Below, piece by piece: positions 1 to 12,900 of a stretch of DNA of 64,000 bases. The position numbers were made by a program, and so were the translations under genes. This DNA is from Brachionus rotundiformis. Its lineage: Eukaryota > Rotifera > Eurotatoria > Ploima > Brachionidae. Below the pieces are notes generated by a model that saw nothing but the letters and a program-made list of their open reading frames with translations, had not been told where the DNA came from and did no database searches. Within the stretch, counting starts at the first letter, position 1. Each line of letters opens with the position of its first letter. The stretch spans positions 1,136,882 to 1,200,881 of the forward strand of contig JAESIW010000200.1 of assembly GCA_016802295.1 (NCBI GenBank), read 5' to 3'.

Positions 1-931
1 GTATGGTTACTTCTTAAGTTGGATACCGCTCATAATTTTTGTGCATTTGCATTATTTTAGTTTGATTTTAAAATTGTATTTAAATATAATTATGCTAAAT
101 TAAATTAACTTAAAATTAATAATTTGAATAAATCTTGTTGAATGAATGATTAAGGTCGTATAGTTAAAACTAACCACTGCAAAAATTAAAGGCTGATTTT
201 CACAAACAAAATGTTGAAAATTTTAATCAAAAATATAATTTTAAACACATTAAATTTAAAATACAAATTTTGAAAATTATAATTTATTTAATGAATTTAT
301 TCAATAAAAAATGTTAAAAAAAAACATACTGAAGCATGAAAATAATTTTTAATTCTATTAAACATGAATAAGATCAGCCTGTTGTTTAAAAATTCGAATC
401 TAAGACAAATTGGTCACATTTTTGTAGATAAATAACATTTAAAAAAGTAAAATAAATTAAAAAGTTTATAGATAATTTTTGATAAATAATATTTTTAATT
501 TTTTATTAAATAATTTAGCCCGTTGCTGATAAAAAGTCATCATAAAAAAGAAATTTCTCTGTAAAATATATTTTTTTAGCTTTTAGGAACAGTTTATGAT
601 CAAGTTTTTAACAATTTTATTTTAATTATCTAAAAGGTCAAAATAACATTAAATTTTAAAAAAATTCATTTTTTTATTAAATTTCGTTTTCTATTATGAG
701 ACAAAAAATTGAATTTTTTTTTTCTAATTGAAAATCTAATTGAAAAAAAGATCAAATTATCCTAATTTTTTGGAATATTTCCTAAAATTTATCTAAATTA
801 AATATTTTAAACAAAATTCATATGCATTACATACATTATGTCCTAATTTGCAAAAAAAAAATTAAATAATTTTTTTTCTAAATTATCAAGAATCTTCAAG
901 GTAGAAAAAAACTGAAGAAAAATACAACAAT
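1..931. other. intergenic, no gene seen
   Basis: AT-rich sequence with many homopolymer runs and stops in every frame. No coding, RNA or repeat signature recognised. The last part presumably holds the promoter and 5' UTR of the RUFY-like gene. Confidence 0.5.
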
Positions 932-3728
932 ATGCGCTCGTTTATTGCCAATACACCTGTTTCCAATCTAAATCAGCCAGGTATTATCTATTTGAGCAAA
1001 ATTTTCTTTTATAATGGTTTTATGACTAGAATTTGAAGCCTTGAAAACTGAAAAAAAAAACATAATAAACATCCTAAAACTAGTTGTCAAAGATCTAATT
1101 GATGTCTCGCTTAAAAACAACCGGCATGTTGACAAACAGTCCGAGCATTTGATATATTTTTATGACGTTTTTGAAAATGTCTTGAACCATGGATTTAGAG
1201 GAAAAAAAGGATTCGGTCTTGGTATTCTGAGAAATAAGGATTTCACAGTTCTTTTGGATCTAATTGGGTCCAAGTCCGACTGTGGCTCATGTTTAAATTC
1301 TATCAAGGAAATCACTGAAATTAAGTATTTTTTTAAATTTAATTAGCTAAATTATGTGGGTTTCAATTGATTGATTAAACAAGGAGCTCTCTGGGACGGA
1401 TTAGAGCTTGGATCAGAATGTGCTTAATGCAAAAAAAATTAGCCGAAAATTTCCAAAATTTAATACAAGAAAAAGAAATTTTGAAGTAAAATTTTAAGAA
1501 ACTAAGAAAAAAGTATATTTTATTTGAAGTGATGTATATGAACCGGAATCAATCCTGTTATCGGATGAATCTAACATAATCTCTGGTCTTCTAGTTGGTC
1601 TTAATGCTCTGGACATTTCGATCGATCTAAGATCAGAGGCCTTGCTTCTTGACCAACCAGTAAATAGATACACTTTTTCAGCCCTATTTATTTAACATTT
1701 TTAAAAAGATTAGGTCTATAAACTACAGTTTGTACCTTAGGGAAAAGCTTCCGGATACTGAGGACGGTGGATTGAGCGACACGGCCGATGAGCAGCGAAT
1801 AAACGAATTATTTGACCAGAAAAATTATGTTGAAGAGTTAAATAAAAAATTGGAATTAAAAAATGAGGAATTGAGCGTAAAGCTTCAGTCTTTGGAAAAA
1901 ACCAACTGTTCTTTGAGTGAAAAAATGTCAAATTTAAATATCACAAATGTTGAACTAAAAGCGGAAATCGATTCGCTTAAGGATCAAATACAAAAAATTG
2001 AAGATGAATGCAAGCAAAAAATAGAATCTGTTTACCAAGATGTTCAAGCTGAACGGGACACTTTCAACTTGTCCAAAAACAATCTTGATCAAATGTTTAT
2101 AGATTTACAAAAAAAGTTTTATGAAGAGCAAAAAATTAAAGGCGATCTAGAAAAAGAATTAAAGACTATATCAACAATTAAAGATGAGCAGGCAATTGTC
2201 ATGAAATTGTTGGAAAATGAAGTAAAAGATAAAACCGACTTGGTAAAAATACTTCGCGAACAGTTGGAGCAAGTCAAGGGAATTAACTTGGATTTGGTTA
2301 ATGAGACAAAAAGGAATGAAAGTGAATATAAAAAACAAGATACATTGGTTCAAGATTTAAGAGAACAATTGTCAAAATTTACTATTGATTTGGAACAAAC
2401 CAAAAAAATGTAAGATTATGTTTTTTTAGTTTATATTTAATAAAGAAAAAATTAGAAAATTTTAAAATTGTATATTTAAGATTGATGTATTTTGATATGT
2501 TTAAAATCTTTTGGAAAAATATCTTTTGGTCTATTAAACTTACTGATAAAATGAAAAATTAGATAACAGTTTAATTTAAGATTAAGATACTTTATTGAAT
2601 CATATTTTACTAAATAGTCTTTATCTATAAAATCATTTTTAATTCTATTTTTTATTAACTTGTAACTTAAATTTCAAAATATTTTCAAAACTCATATACT
2701 AGGCTTTAATAGTAATAAACTAAAACATGTTTTTCATTTGATTTTTAAATTCTTAATCAGGACATGATATGAAATGAAAATTATTTTTGGTTTCTGATGA
2801 CTGTTTGTTATTTTATTAGCTTTGATATTTTTAAAATTTTCAAAAATATTTTAAGGCTTTGTTATTTCTGTTAAAATTAAATTATTAAATCAAGAAAAAT
2901 TTGTATTCTTTGAAGATCAAAATTTTCAAATATCTCCATAAAGCCTTCATAAAATGATAAAATATATATGAATAGATAATTTTATTTAAAATTCGAATTC
3001 AATAGATTTATTTTTTGATATTTATTTGTTGTTTATCTAAGGTTTGAAGAAAACGAAAAAGATTTGAGAAAAAAGGAAGAAATATGTAAATTTCGCTTGG
3101 AACAAATAGAAAGTTACCAAAAAAAATTGTAATTATAATGTCAAACAATCAAAATAATAAATTTAAAAAACAATAATATACAAATATAAGGACAGAGCTG
3201 GAAAGTAATTATGTTTTAGAAAAAAACTGGAGATTGGAATTACAGAATGAGATTAAAGAGTTCGAAGAAAAATTAAGCAGTGAAACTGCCAAAGTTCAAG
3301 CATTGGAACAAACCAAACAAGTAACAAAAGCATATTAGAATCATTTGATGGTCATTTTTTTCTTTTAGAAATTGATAAAAAGTGAAGAGGAAAATGAAAA
3401 TTTATCAAAAAAAGTACACGAGCTAGAAATAACATTAGAAGAAATGGGCTCTAAACTTGGCATGTCACATTTAAAAATTCAAGACTTTAAAGATGTTACT
3501 AAACAAATGCATGGATTTCAATGGGAAAGTGACGAAAAAGTAACCATGTGTAAAATTTGTTCCAAGGAGTTTAACGTAGCCAGACGAAAACATCATTGTC
3601 GACGCTGTGGAGGAATTTTTTGCAACGAATGCAGTGATAACAAAATGCCTTTGCCAAGTTGGCCCAAACCGGTCCGCGTTTGTAATGCTTGCTTCGATCA
3701 AATCCTGCAAAACAATGACATAAAATAA
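932..3728 (+). CDS. RUFY: RUN and FYVE domain protein (RUFY1/2/3-like), 8 exons
   Basis: Exons 932-980, 1030-1324, 1384-1485, 1530-1659, 1709-2409, 3042-3128, 3191-3320 and 3369-3728 join in frame to 617 residues, the usual RUFY size. Residues about 20-205 are a RUN domain (segments RAWIRMCLMQKKL and GLLVGLNALD match the family). A tract ELFDQKNYVEELN opens a long coiled coil (about 210-540). A C-terminal FYVE zinc finger spans about 550-610 with the RRKHHCR basic motif and eight Cys/His ligands. RUFY proteins are cytosolic effectors of small GTPases (Rab, Rap or Arl type depending on paralogue) that bind PI3P on early endosomes through the FYVE domain and link vesicles to motors or fusion machinery. 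The PI3P-binding residues are present, so endosomal targeting is expected. Which vertebrate paralogue it matches best cannot be told from the sequence alone. The first-exon start is inferred from the splice phase. Confidence 0.9.
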
Positions 3729-4877
3729 ATAGCGTTTTATTTTAATAGAAAAATCTAGTCTTTTTTGAACAGCTTTTTGGCATTTTATTCTATTGTATTT
3801 ATTTTATTTATTTTAATAAAAAATGTTAAAAGTAATAAACAAAGAGTTTGCCAATTATTCAATGAATATTTAATTTAAAAGAAGAAAATCTTTTTGATAA
3901 AATAAAACAAATAATTTTTTTCAAATAAAATAGAAGTAACAGTTCCAAAGTTCCATATAATTGTCAGCATTAGTTAAGTTTCCTTGAAATGATTAAGATT
4001 TTAGTTCTCTAAAATATTTCTTATTAATTTAATTGTTCCTTTACATCTTTTTGATTTAGAAATGAGGAAATATCCAAAAATTATATTATTTTTAACATTT
4101 ATATTTTAAAGCTGATTTATGCTTGTTGATTTACGTTTCCAAGTAGTTTGAAATACTGTAAAATTAAAAAATGGAAATTTTAATTATTCAAATTCTACAG
4201 CCAATTTTTAATTACTTAATGTTTGTTAGACTTTTGAAAATAAAATTAGCATATAAAACTAACAAAAATATATTAAAAGAATAGTTTAATTGTCTATTAT
4301 ATATTAGTTAAAATTAATTAAAAAGCTTTTTTTGTCTTAAATAATAATAAATCGAGCCATGTTAATCAACAAACATATTTTAGGTGATCTAAAAGCTTTA
4401 TTTTTTTACAATTAATTTGAGCTGATTTCGTGATATTAATTCCCATCTCGTGTTAAAACCAATTCTCAGTAGCTTTATTTATTTGTGAAAACTTAGAGAT
4501 TTTCATTTGCTTTTTTAATTTTTAATTTTATAAAATTTAAAAACAAAGCTTAGAAGCCTCTTCAATCAAATTAATAAAAGTGCGCCTGTTATTAAGTCTT
4601 CTAGAATAATATTTTAGTTTCCAATTATGCAAAATTGGAAGCGACATCTAAAAAAGCAGCTTTATATGGTTGCTAGGAAGCTGTCTTTCAGTATGATTTT
4701 TCAAGGCTAAATTAAAAATCTTCAATACATTTAACAGATTAGAAAGAATTAATTAACTAACTTTTTCTTTTAGCTTGTTATGCAATAACTGTGCCAAATT
4801 AAATCTAAATGAAAGTCTTCAAATATTTACTAATATTTATTTTTAAATATTTATTATTTTAAAATAGAGATTAATTA
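3729..4877. other. intergenic, no gene seen
   Basis: About 1.1 kb between two plus-strand genes. AATAAA-type polyadenylation signals for the RUFY-like gene occur shortly after its stop. No open frame with coding character and no RNA gene recognised. Confidence 0.5.
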
Positions 4878-6822
4878 ATGAATCCATTGAAAAAGAAAAA
4901 AGAACTCGTTCGAGGCGATAGAGTAATAGCCAGAAACGAAATGCTTGGCTACTATTTCTCGGCTCGAGTTTCAAAAGTATTCGATTCTCAGTACGCTAGT
5001 ATTAAATTTGACGATGGCACCCGAAATTCTACCATTTCCATGAACCATCTAATCAAATTTAATGATAATTTCTCTTATTTAGAAGTAATTTTTTCATTGT
5101 TAAGGATCGAAATTAATACATTTTTGAAAGATTGGCAATCATGTGATGGCCAAGGTTCTGAATGAGTTCGATATGCCATGTTGGGTGCCTGGTATAATTC
5201 AATCAGTTGACACATATGCCTCAAAAAAATATTTTACCGTTCTTTACTTTAATGGTCTTGAAGGTGATAATATTAGATCTGATATAATCAGGATATCTCG
5301 AAGTGAATATGAACAAGTAGTCAAATACATTCGTTCCGTGCTAGGTGACAGGTCTGTATCAGAATATAAACACAGCATCTCTTTCTAAATTAAACAATTA
5401 TTTATTAATTAGCTCAAGTGGAGTTGCTTTGAAGGTTTACCGGGATCAGAATTTGGCTGATGAACCGCCACTCCGGCCTCTATCTCCTCCTGATATGGAT
5501 TTGGTAAAAAATGATATTATTGTTGAAATAAAAAATCATTTAAATTCTCGTAATAATTTAAAATTTTTTAATAAATAGAATTTTATTTTTCAATGTTAGT
5601 TAAAATAAATGAAAAATATGATAAAATGTTCAATGAGCTTTATAGTATAAAGAAAAGTCAGCGACATTTAAAAGACGAAATGGAAGGAAAATTAAAATTG
5701 TTGCGGACTGATTTTGAAGAATGGAAAAAACAAGAACCACCTGTTTTAATACCAAATCCAAACACCTTTATTTATGTTAAGAATAAAAAAACTGAACGGA
5801 ATATAGTTCAAGGAATTCCTTTGGGCTCAAAGGCTAATGTTGAGTATGAATTAGTGCCCAAACCAGAGTCAGGACTGACTGAGGAGGAAAAAATTTTGAA
5901 ACTTCGTTCCGAATTGCGCGAAATTAAAGTTGGTGAAGAAGTCTTGGCAAGATGGCCTGATGATGGTTGGTATTATAGGAGTATAGTGACTGATTATTTG
6001 GGAAATTACCAATACCAAGTAGAGGACAGTCTAAGAGATTTTGAAAAAATTTACAGAGAGGATTTAATATGTGATATTAAGTGTTCAAATTTTGATTTGG
6101 AAATTGGTGATCCAGTTTTAGCCGCTCATCCAGAATATGAGTTAAGCTATGCACCAGGCCAAGTATTTCACATAAGCAATGATATGAACACATATCATGT
6201 AAGATTTTATGATTTTGCAGAAGCTGTAGTCAGCAATAGGGAAATTTTTAAAATGCCGAGAATTAAATTTCAGCCAGATATAAAAAAAATATTGGAATTG
6301 GAAGACAAATGGGTGGGTCTAAAAGTTATAGCCAGAAATAATAATAAAAGAGTTTATGAATTGGGAAAAATAGTTCGAAAGGTAGACATGGGTCGACAGT
6401 ATGAAATTGAATGGCCTGACCAAACTGAGTCAATTCAGAATGCCAATCATTTATTTGGAAAATATACAAGAAAAAAAACCAAATACAAATTAGATTATGT
6501 CCTGGCTCCCAAAGGAAATATTTATTTACCCGGTCGAATAGTAGCTGAAAGAGGTAATCAATTAACAGTGAGATATTTTGATGACAGCTTAAACGAAAAT
6601 GTCGATCGAAAAGATTGTTTTTGGCTATCTAAGTGTTATTATGAGGATTCAGCAAATTTTTGTAAAAATCATTATGAAATGAACAGGGATTTAGATAAAT
6701 CAATTTTTGTAGAAAATTTGAGCACATCAAGCCATTCGTTGGGAAGGAAAACTCCTGTTGTTAGTGCTAAGGATTTTTTTACTGGAAAAACTAGTGTCAT
6801 AAGAAGAAAAAAGATTTATTAA
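4878..6822 (+). CDS. multi-Tudor-like protein, DUF4537/C11orf16 style (tentative), 4 exons
   Basis: Exons 4878-5084, 5131-5351, 5413-5549 and 5600-6822 join in matching phases to 595 residues. The donor at 5352 is GTCTGT, weaker than the rest. The protein is built from about six related 50-60 residue modules that start with a G-D/E-x-V-x-A-R type strand: near residues 10 (RGDRVIARN), 71 (GNHVMAKVL), 299 (VGEEVLARW), 359 (IGDPVLAAH), 428 (VGLKVIARN) and 486 (YVLAPKG). Each has small-barrel features such as GxWYY and FDDG/YFDD, as in Tudor-like DUF4537 domains of C11orf16 and VWA3 proteins. A Pro-rich stretch and a short coiled coil (about 190-235) separate modules 2 and 3. No signal peptide or membrane segment, so intracellular. 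Tudor folds often bind methylated Arg/Lys, but no aromatic-cage claim can be made here; the molecular role is unknown. Family assignment is from remembered module style, not a search. Confidence 0.55.
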
Positions 6823-8498
6823 TTTAATTTTGTTTAATTTTTAATAAATCATTTTTAGAAATTGTTTTTTTTTATTTCTAGGTTCTGAATTTTTAAAAAA
6901 TAATTTTAATCTCCTATAAACATCTAAAGAGATCAACAAAATTGTTAGAGATATTTTATTTTGATAAGTTTGGAAAGCTCAATAGTTTTAATGGTATATG
7001 GAATAGTGTTCAGAATTAAGGATAAAAATGAAAAAAAATTTTATTTTAATAAATCAATTCAACCAGTCTTCATAATTAAAAAAAAAAACTTTCAAAAGTG
7101 ATTCCTCCTAGAACATTGCCCAATTAGCGTTTGGACAGGAATATCGCCGTAATTTATAAGCTTTATTTCAAAAAAAAATTTTAAAAAGAATATGAATTCG
7201 GTTCTATATAGAGACATTTTGAAGAATATCTTATCTTTTGTCTTCTATATTTACCTCACTAAAATTATTGATTAATAATAAAATTCTAATTAATTCATTT
7301 AAAAAAGGTATTATTAAAAAAATTCCAAGAATTAATAAAAATTGCTAGATAATTGACTTTTTTTTCTAAAAATACTATAAATTTACCAGTGCTTTGCGTA
7401 AAATTTGCGTAAAAAGTGATAATTTTACGTAAATTTTATAATTATCACAGATAGGCTATGACCAGTATGGAAGTCAACCAACTACTGTAAGAAAACTAAA
7501 CTTGAGTTGTATAAATTTAATAAAAGCAACACTGATGTACGAAAGGGAATGCTGGTGATTGTCTGATCTGATGGAAAATGCCTAAATACTTTTCACACTT
7601 TACTATACAAAAAGACAAATTCAGAACTACTAAGTCAATGCATAAAGATAAAAGTTTGTAAAATTAGTTTACAGCTTGCTTAAACACTGCTAAAGTGATC
7701 TAGCTTTTTTCACTTGGTATGCTCTAAAAACTTAAATTATTGTACGCAAGCATTAATTTTAACTAACATTAAAAAATAAAATTCTATTTATTAAAAAATT
7801 TTAATAAGTTTGGTAACAGCACGAATATCAATTGAATGGACATTGCTAAGATGAGATGAAGCAGGACGACCAGCGATAAATTGAAAGCCCATAATCGCGA
7901 AAGTGATTGCTTAAATAAAACGGTATGGGCAGAAGCGTGGGCAAATAGTGGAAACCAAAAGAAATGACCAAATGCTCCACTATGAGTGAATGAGAAAAAA
8001 ATTTATATCAAAATGATTGCTTGAATAAAAAAAAAACAATAAAAAAACATGTTTTTTTTAAATAATTTATTAGAAATCAAAAAAATTCAAATCGACAAAA
8101 AGTAAAAAAAGATTAAATGTCAATTTAACAAAGCCAGTCGAGCATTCTGAAAAGAATACCATGCAAGTGGCATCTTAATTCAAAAATAAAATTTCAAATT
8201 TTATAAAAAAATAATCAATCAAATCTTTTATTGTGTGTGTTTGTGTGTCTAATTAAGAACAAAAAGTTATTTTAATTCTTTTGAGAATTATTTGCTCAAG
8301 TCCATAATATAAAAATTGTCTAACAAATTGATAAAAATTATTAATAAAAAGAAAAAAGAAGAAAATACAAAAACTGAGCATTCATTTTATCATAACACAT
8401 TAGAATAAAAAATTAACAAAAATTTTTTTTGACTATTTTATAATGATTTAATAAAATTGAGGACTTCGATCAGGACAAATAATTTATTCATTACTATA
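6823..8498. other. intergenic; one higher-complexity block
   Basis: Convergent intergenic space between the Tudor-like gene and cyclin A. Most is low-complexity AT. A block at about 7800-7990 has noticeably higher complexity (see findings), and 8232-8249 is a short TG-rich simple repeat. Cyclin A polyadenylation signals (TTTATT on the plus strand) lie close to its stop, near 8482. Confidence 0.45.
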
Positions 8499-9809
8499 TT
8501 ACATAAGTATGGTGTCCAAATGTTTGACCGGCTCTATCAAACTCACGTGATCATACTTAGCCTGTTTGTATTTCTCTTGAATGGCCTGTTGCGGATGAGA
8601 GCCGGCTTGTTGTAATGTTTTGTGCATATCCCTAACACACGTCTTCATCTCACTGACACTGTACATGCATATATCCTCAATTTGCTTGCTCCAATCTTTG
8701 TCCAGTGTGATCAAAGCCAGGTAGATGGCCGAGGCAGCTATTTGGCTCGGCAAATACGCCAAATACGTATCTGCGTCGATCAGAGTCAACTCGGCCAAAT
8801 ATCGGCTCAAATTTTCTATCCTTGAGAACAGTTCTGTCTCATTTGGGCTGTTTAGATTGGTGTTTAGCTTTATAAATCTGAGATAGTGTGACAAGAACCA
8901 GTTGATGGTCGGTGGTGACATTTTAAAGTCCAATACTTTGAGCAATAAGTGCTCCATTCTGAGCACTTGTTTCTTGGTGTAAGTGTCGTCAGTGATGTAA
9001 ACGAATTCGTTCACATCTGGTGGGGTTATTTCCTCGTACTTGGCAGCTATGTACATGCTAGCAGTGCCGACCAGCTGCAATTTGCCTCTAAGAACACTCA
9101 TTTGAGAGAGAAATCTGTCTGTGTAGTTGACCGCCAAGTACAGGGTCTCTACGCTCAGCTTGTACTCCTCGCTGACTTCAACTAGCCAGTCGACGAGTAT
9201 CGAGCGCATCGAGGACGATATGTCCAGCTGCTTTTTCATGTAGTTTGTCTTTGGCTTGTTGTCAAGCTCAAGCTGACGCATGTACTTCATAATGTCATCT
9301 TTGTACTCGAGACAATTCATGATCAAATTGTCGCGTTGTTGGGCGGCGATTTTGCGCCTTGTTTCCTCGTCATCGTCTTCGAAGTCGTTGTCGGCGTCTT
9401 CGTCTATTGTGGAGATTATTGATTGGAATTTGATGGTGTCATCGAGTACCATGGGCGTCTCGTTGTCCGAGGTGTTCATTGACTTGAGTGCGTCGTCAAT
9501 GGCAATGTTGAGTTTTGAGATGGCCTCCTCTTGCAGGTTCTCTTCGTCGCTCATCTTCTCTTGGAATATTTCGAAGTCGCATTCGCCTTTGCCCAATGGA
9601 TTGATGACACATTGCGGCGGCTCGTTCTCGTCATTGAATTGCAGCTGGTTAAGCAATTGGTTGTGGGACGTTGACGAGGGAAAGGCGTAACTGGCCGGCT
9701 TGCTCGTCTGTGAAAAGGACGACGAGCTTTTGAGCTTATTGCCTTTAATAGGCTGATTTTGTGCTACATGATTTGTGGATAGGACACCTAATGCTTGACG
9801 CTTTGACAT
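8499..9809 (-). CDS. CCNA: cyclin A
   Basis: A single uninterrupted 436-residue frame. Residues 4-13 (RQALGVLSTN) form a perfect destruction box, RxxLxxxxN, right at the N terminus, as needed for APC/C-driven proteolysis in mitosis. The cyclin box begins around MRSILVDW (201-208), followed by DRFLSQMSVLRGKLQLVGTA and DDTYTKKQVLRMEHLLLKVL, which are diagnostic of A-type rather than B-type cyclins. The hydrophobic patch MRxILVDW that docks RxL substrates is intact. Partner is CDK1/CDK2; role is S-phase and early mitosis. Length is typical. The gene has no introns, unlike most neighbours, and has visibly higher GC than the flanks. An E2F-like element lies upstream at 9961-9974. Confidence 0.95.
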   Translation of the reverse strand: MSKRQALGVLSTNHVAQNQPIKGNKLKSSSSFSQTSKPASYAFPSSTSHNQLLNQLQFNDENEPPQCVINPLGKGECDFEIFQEKMSDEENLQEEAISKLNIAIDDALKSMNTSDNETPMVLDDTIKFQSIISTIDEDADNDFEDDDEETRRKIAAQQRDNLIMNCLEYKDDIMKYMRQLELDNKPKTNYMKKQLDISSSMRSILVDWLVEVSEEYKLSVETLYLAVNYTDRFLSQMSVLRGKLQLVGTASMYIAAKYEEITPPDVNEFVYITDDTYTKKQVLRMEHLLLKVLDFKMSPPTINWFLSHYLRFIKLNTNLNSPNETELFSRIENLSRYLAELTLIDADTYLAYLPSQIAASAIYLALITLDKDWSKQIEDICMYSVSEMKTCVRDMHKTLQQAGSHPQQAIQEKYKQAKYDHVSLIEPVKHLDTILM

Positions 9810-9960
9810 TTTTTAATTTGTTTGGGCACAACAGGACTTGGACTTGTGTGCTAAATAAGCTAAAATATTATTTTTTTTCAAATGTAAGCTTAAAGAGTTG
9901 AAATTATTAAGTTTGAAGTGAAATGAAAATAGTGAGAGCTTCTAGAGAGAAGAAGAGTTG

Positions 9961-9974
9961 AATGCGCGCCATTT
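9961..9974 (-). promoter_or_regulatory. candidate E2F-type site upstream of cyclin A
   Basis: On the gene strand the sequence reads AAATGGCGCGCATT, about 155 bp before the cyclin A start codon. The GGCGCG core is the E2F/DP recognition core and is the only GC-only 7-mer in the surrounding AT-rich region. Cyclin A promoters of animals are classically E2F-controlled. The TTT half of the consensus is replaced by AAT, so this is a near match only. Confidence 0.3.
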
Positions 9975-12900
9975 AGTTGTTTTAAAAAACATCAGTTAAA
10001 ATTGTTCGTTACAAGTTTACAAATTTTGGCCCCAAACGGCCTTCAATTGTTTTATTTTATTTGAAAATTGAATGGCGACAATTTTATTGTCTGATGTTTC
10101 AATTTTTGTGTTGCTTTGTACCAGTATTGTTCAATGGACACAAAGCCGATGCGATTGACTTTAAACTTACTAATATTTAATAATCATTGATGATATATTT
10201 TTGATTAAAATTAAAAAAAAATAAAAGAAAAATTTTGAAAGAATTGACTTTGGAAAGACTCAAAAATTAATTTGATGACTTGTGTGCAAATGTATTTTGT
10301 ATATGTTTATTTTTTAAGTTGTTTATTTATTTTGGGTCTAAAACAAAATTAATTTAACATCAATATCAGAATTTTCATCGTATAAGTACAATGAATTATA
10401 TTTTGATACGGTCCATAGTTTATTCAATATCTAAACTGGTTTTATTAAGACCTAATTTATTTTAATCTGTTACTAATAAAGACGACGAAAAAGTAAGACA
10501 TAATGAGAAAAAAATATCAATAAAAAATAGAAAAAGATTATTTTATTAAATCATTATAGTTTTATTAACTTATGTATTTAATAAAATGATCTGCCTCCTT
10601 TATTGTAGCATTTTCTTGTGTTTGCTGTTGTACTAGAGAAGCTTGTGGTTGAATTTTTTGTTTATGAGTTGATTGTTAATTGAGTAATCCTGGTTGAATT
10701 CGTTTGGATCCTGCTCGTTTTTAACTAATTCGACCAGAGCCTTGATTTGGTGTTGATAATGCATTTTCTGGTTGTATTTGGTTTTTTAAAATTGAATTTG
10801 TCCGACCAAATTAATTTCCTTATAACGATCAATCACACTTTTTTCTAGGAGTGGGAAATCATTTCAAAAAAAATATGACCTAAAGAGAACCATATATTTT
10901 TCATTAAAAAGTAATAATAAAATAGTAAAGAAAATAATAAATCTTAAAATTTTTTTTTTTCATTAACGTGAATCTAATTTATAAAAGTATTTAAAATTTA
11001 GTGTAAATATCTTGTTCCGTTCAAAAGTTATTCGACCAAAATCATAAATATGGTTTAAGAAGTTCTTAAAACAGTTTAAAATTTCAGGGTTTTTTGAGTA
11101 TATCTTTTGAACAAAATGTATTAAAAATAAGATCTATATATCATTTTGATCCTTGTTTAATTATATATCAAATCATATATAATACATATAAAATTAATAT
11201 AAATAACCAGGAGGACATTGAGACTATTTATGTGGGGTCAAGCTAATGCGGTTTATTTCCGTGACAGAAAAAGCAAATAAATAAAAACATAGTGTTTTGT
11301 AATCATGAAAGACTTATGTATGTATGTATAAAATTTTTATGGAAGTCGGTCTCTGAATGAATCTTTGACTTGATAACTTCGATTGTTGTTTATTGGAAAA
11401 GTCTTTGCATAACCATTCATACCAGCCAAGAATTCTTTGGATCATATACAGCTGACCATTTTAACTCTTGCAAATTAAAGCTGTATTAAAGTGAAAAAAA
11501 TCTTATTCATATCCAAAATGAATTAATTTTCGAAAGTTTAATTACTTAATAATAATATCCAAATTAAAATTTGGTACTGATTTATTTTATTTGTTACTTT
11601 TAAAACTTGATTAGGAATTGAATAAAACATTTTTGATATTTCCTTTTTGATGTGTGAAAAAAATAAATAAGATTGGAGAACTTTAGTCCTTTTGATACTA
11701 CAAGGCAAGAAATATTCTTTATGTTAAATAAAGAGTAATTGAAACAAAAGATTCATCATAAAAATGGTTCTGTAAATGGAACATCCTTCAGCATTCATTG
11801 TTGTATTCTAAGAAAGTATTGTTAGAAAAGGACAAAAGTTATGAGAATTTAAAAAAAAAAAGAATTAAAAATTGACAATTTGATTTTAAAAAACGTAATT
11901 TTAACACTCAAAAGACCGGCGGTGTCAATTTGACACTTTTTCAAAAATTCAAATAGAATTTTTTAATTAATGATCAATCATATTTACATGTTTTAATATT
12001 TATTTTTAAGCTTTGATAATGCTTTTAATTTTACAGACTTTTATGAAACTAATGCAACATTTAAACAAAATTTTTGACAAAAGTCCCTTTTTAATATTGA
12101 TTTTAAATAAATCACATACTTCAATTTGTACTTTTCAATTATTAAGCTTATTTATTTTGAAGACTCTATTTTTAAGACACAAATTACATCAATCCGAATG
12201 TCCATTTTAAGTTTTTTAGTTATATTTTTACGCTTTTACTACTGAAGCGATATATTTTTTTATTGAACATGTCATGCCAAACACTTACCAAACGTTATCT
12301 ATGATTTCATATCTTTGTTTTTGCAGTTTTTCAAATAATTTAATCATTCAATATTGATCATTAAAATTTATAATTAATTTATAATGAAAAAAAAATTATT
12401 TTAAAAAGACTTATTTAAAAATAATTTCTGAGCAAATTAATTTAAAGTTAATCAGTGACTAGGGACTTCAATTTGCATTTTACTCAATCTATTTTAAGAT
12501 ATTTAAATTAAAAATCAAAAACTCACACTTTTAATTCAATTTAATTAAAACTAAAACTTATAAACTTATGCTAAAATTTCATTTTTTTTATTTTAATTAA
12601 CACGATCCTCCATTTTTCAAAAGCTATTGAACCTTGGAAATTATATAATTTTATTTATATAAATTTAATTATACTGAATTTTTTCTATTTATGAACGTAA
12701 GACAGTTTTCATGAACTCATTTTTTTTTCACTTAAAGCTAAATCATGGAATTTTTGTGTTTCGATACTTTTTTAATAAAAAAGTATAGAAAAAAATTGCT
12801 TTAAGCAATCTGTTTCCTAAAAAGACAACTTGGCAAGATCTAATTTTTTACTAGCTTATCTTGGTTTCTTTGACCAAAAGTGCAGAAAAATTTTGAAATG

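Noticed and set aside
1709..1741. Alternative acceptors for RUFY exon 5 at 1713 and 1728
   Set aside because: Neither matches the phase 0 end of exon 4; only the acceptor at 1708 keeps the frame and gives the family-like INYSLYLRE segment.
9280..9690. 136-codon plus-strand frame opposite cyclin A
   Set aside because: Shadow of the acidic/Ser-rich cyclin A N terminus on the other strand.
12013..12210. 65-codon plus-strand frame in the gene desert
   Set aside because: Composition as expected by chance; no homology recognised.
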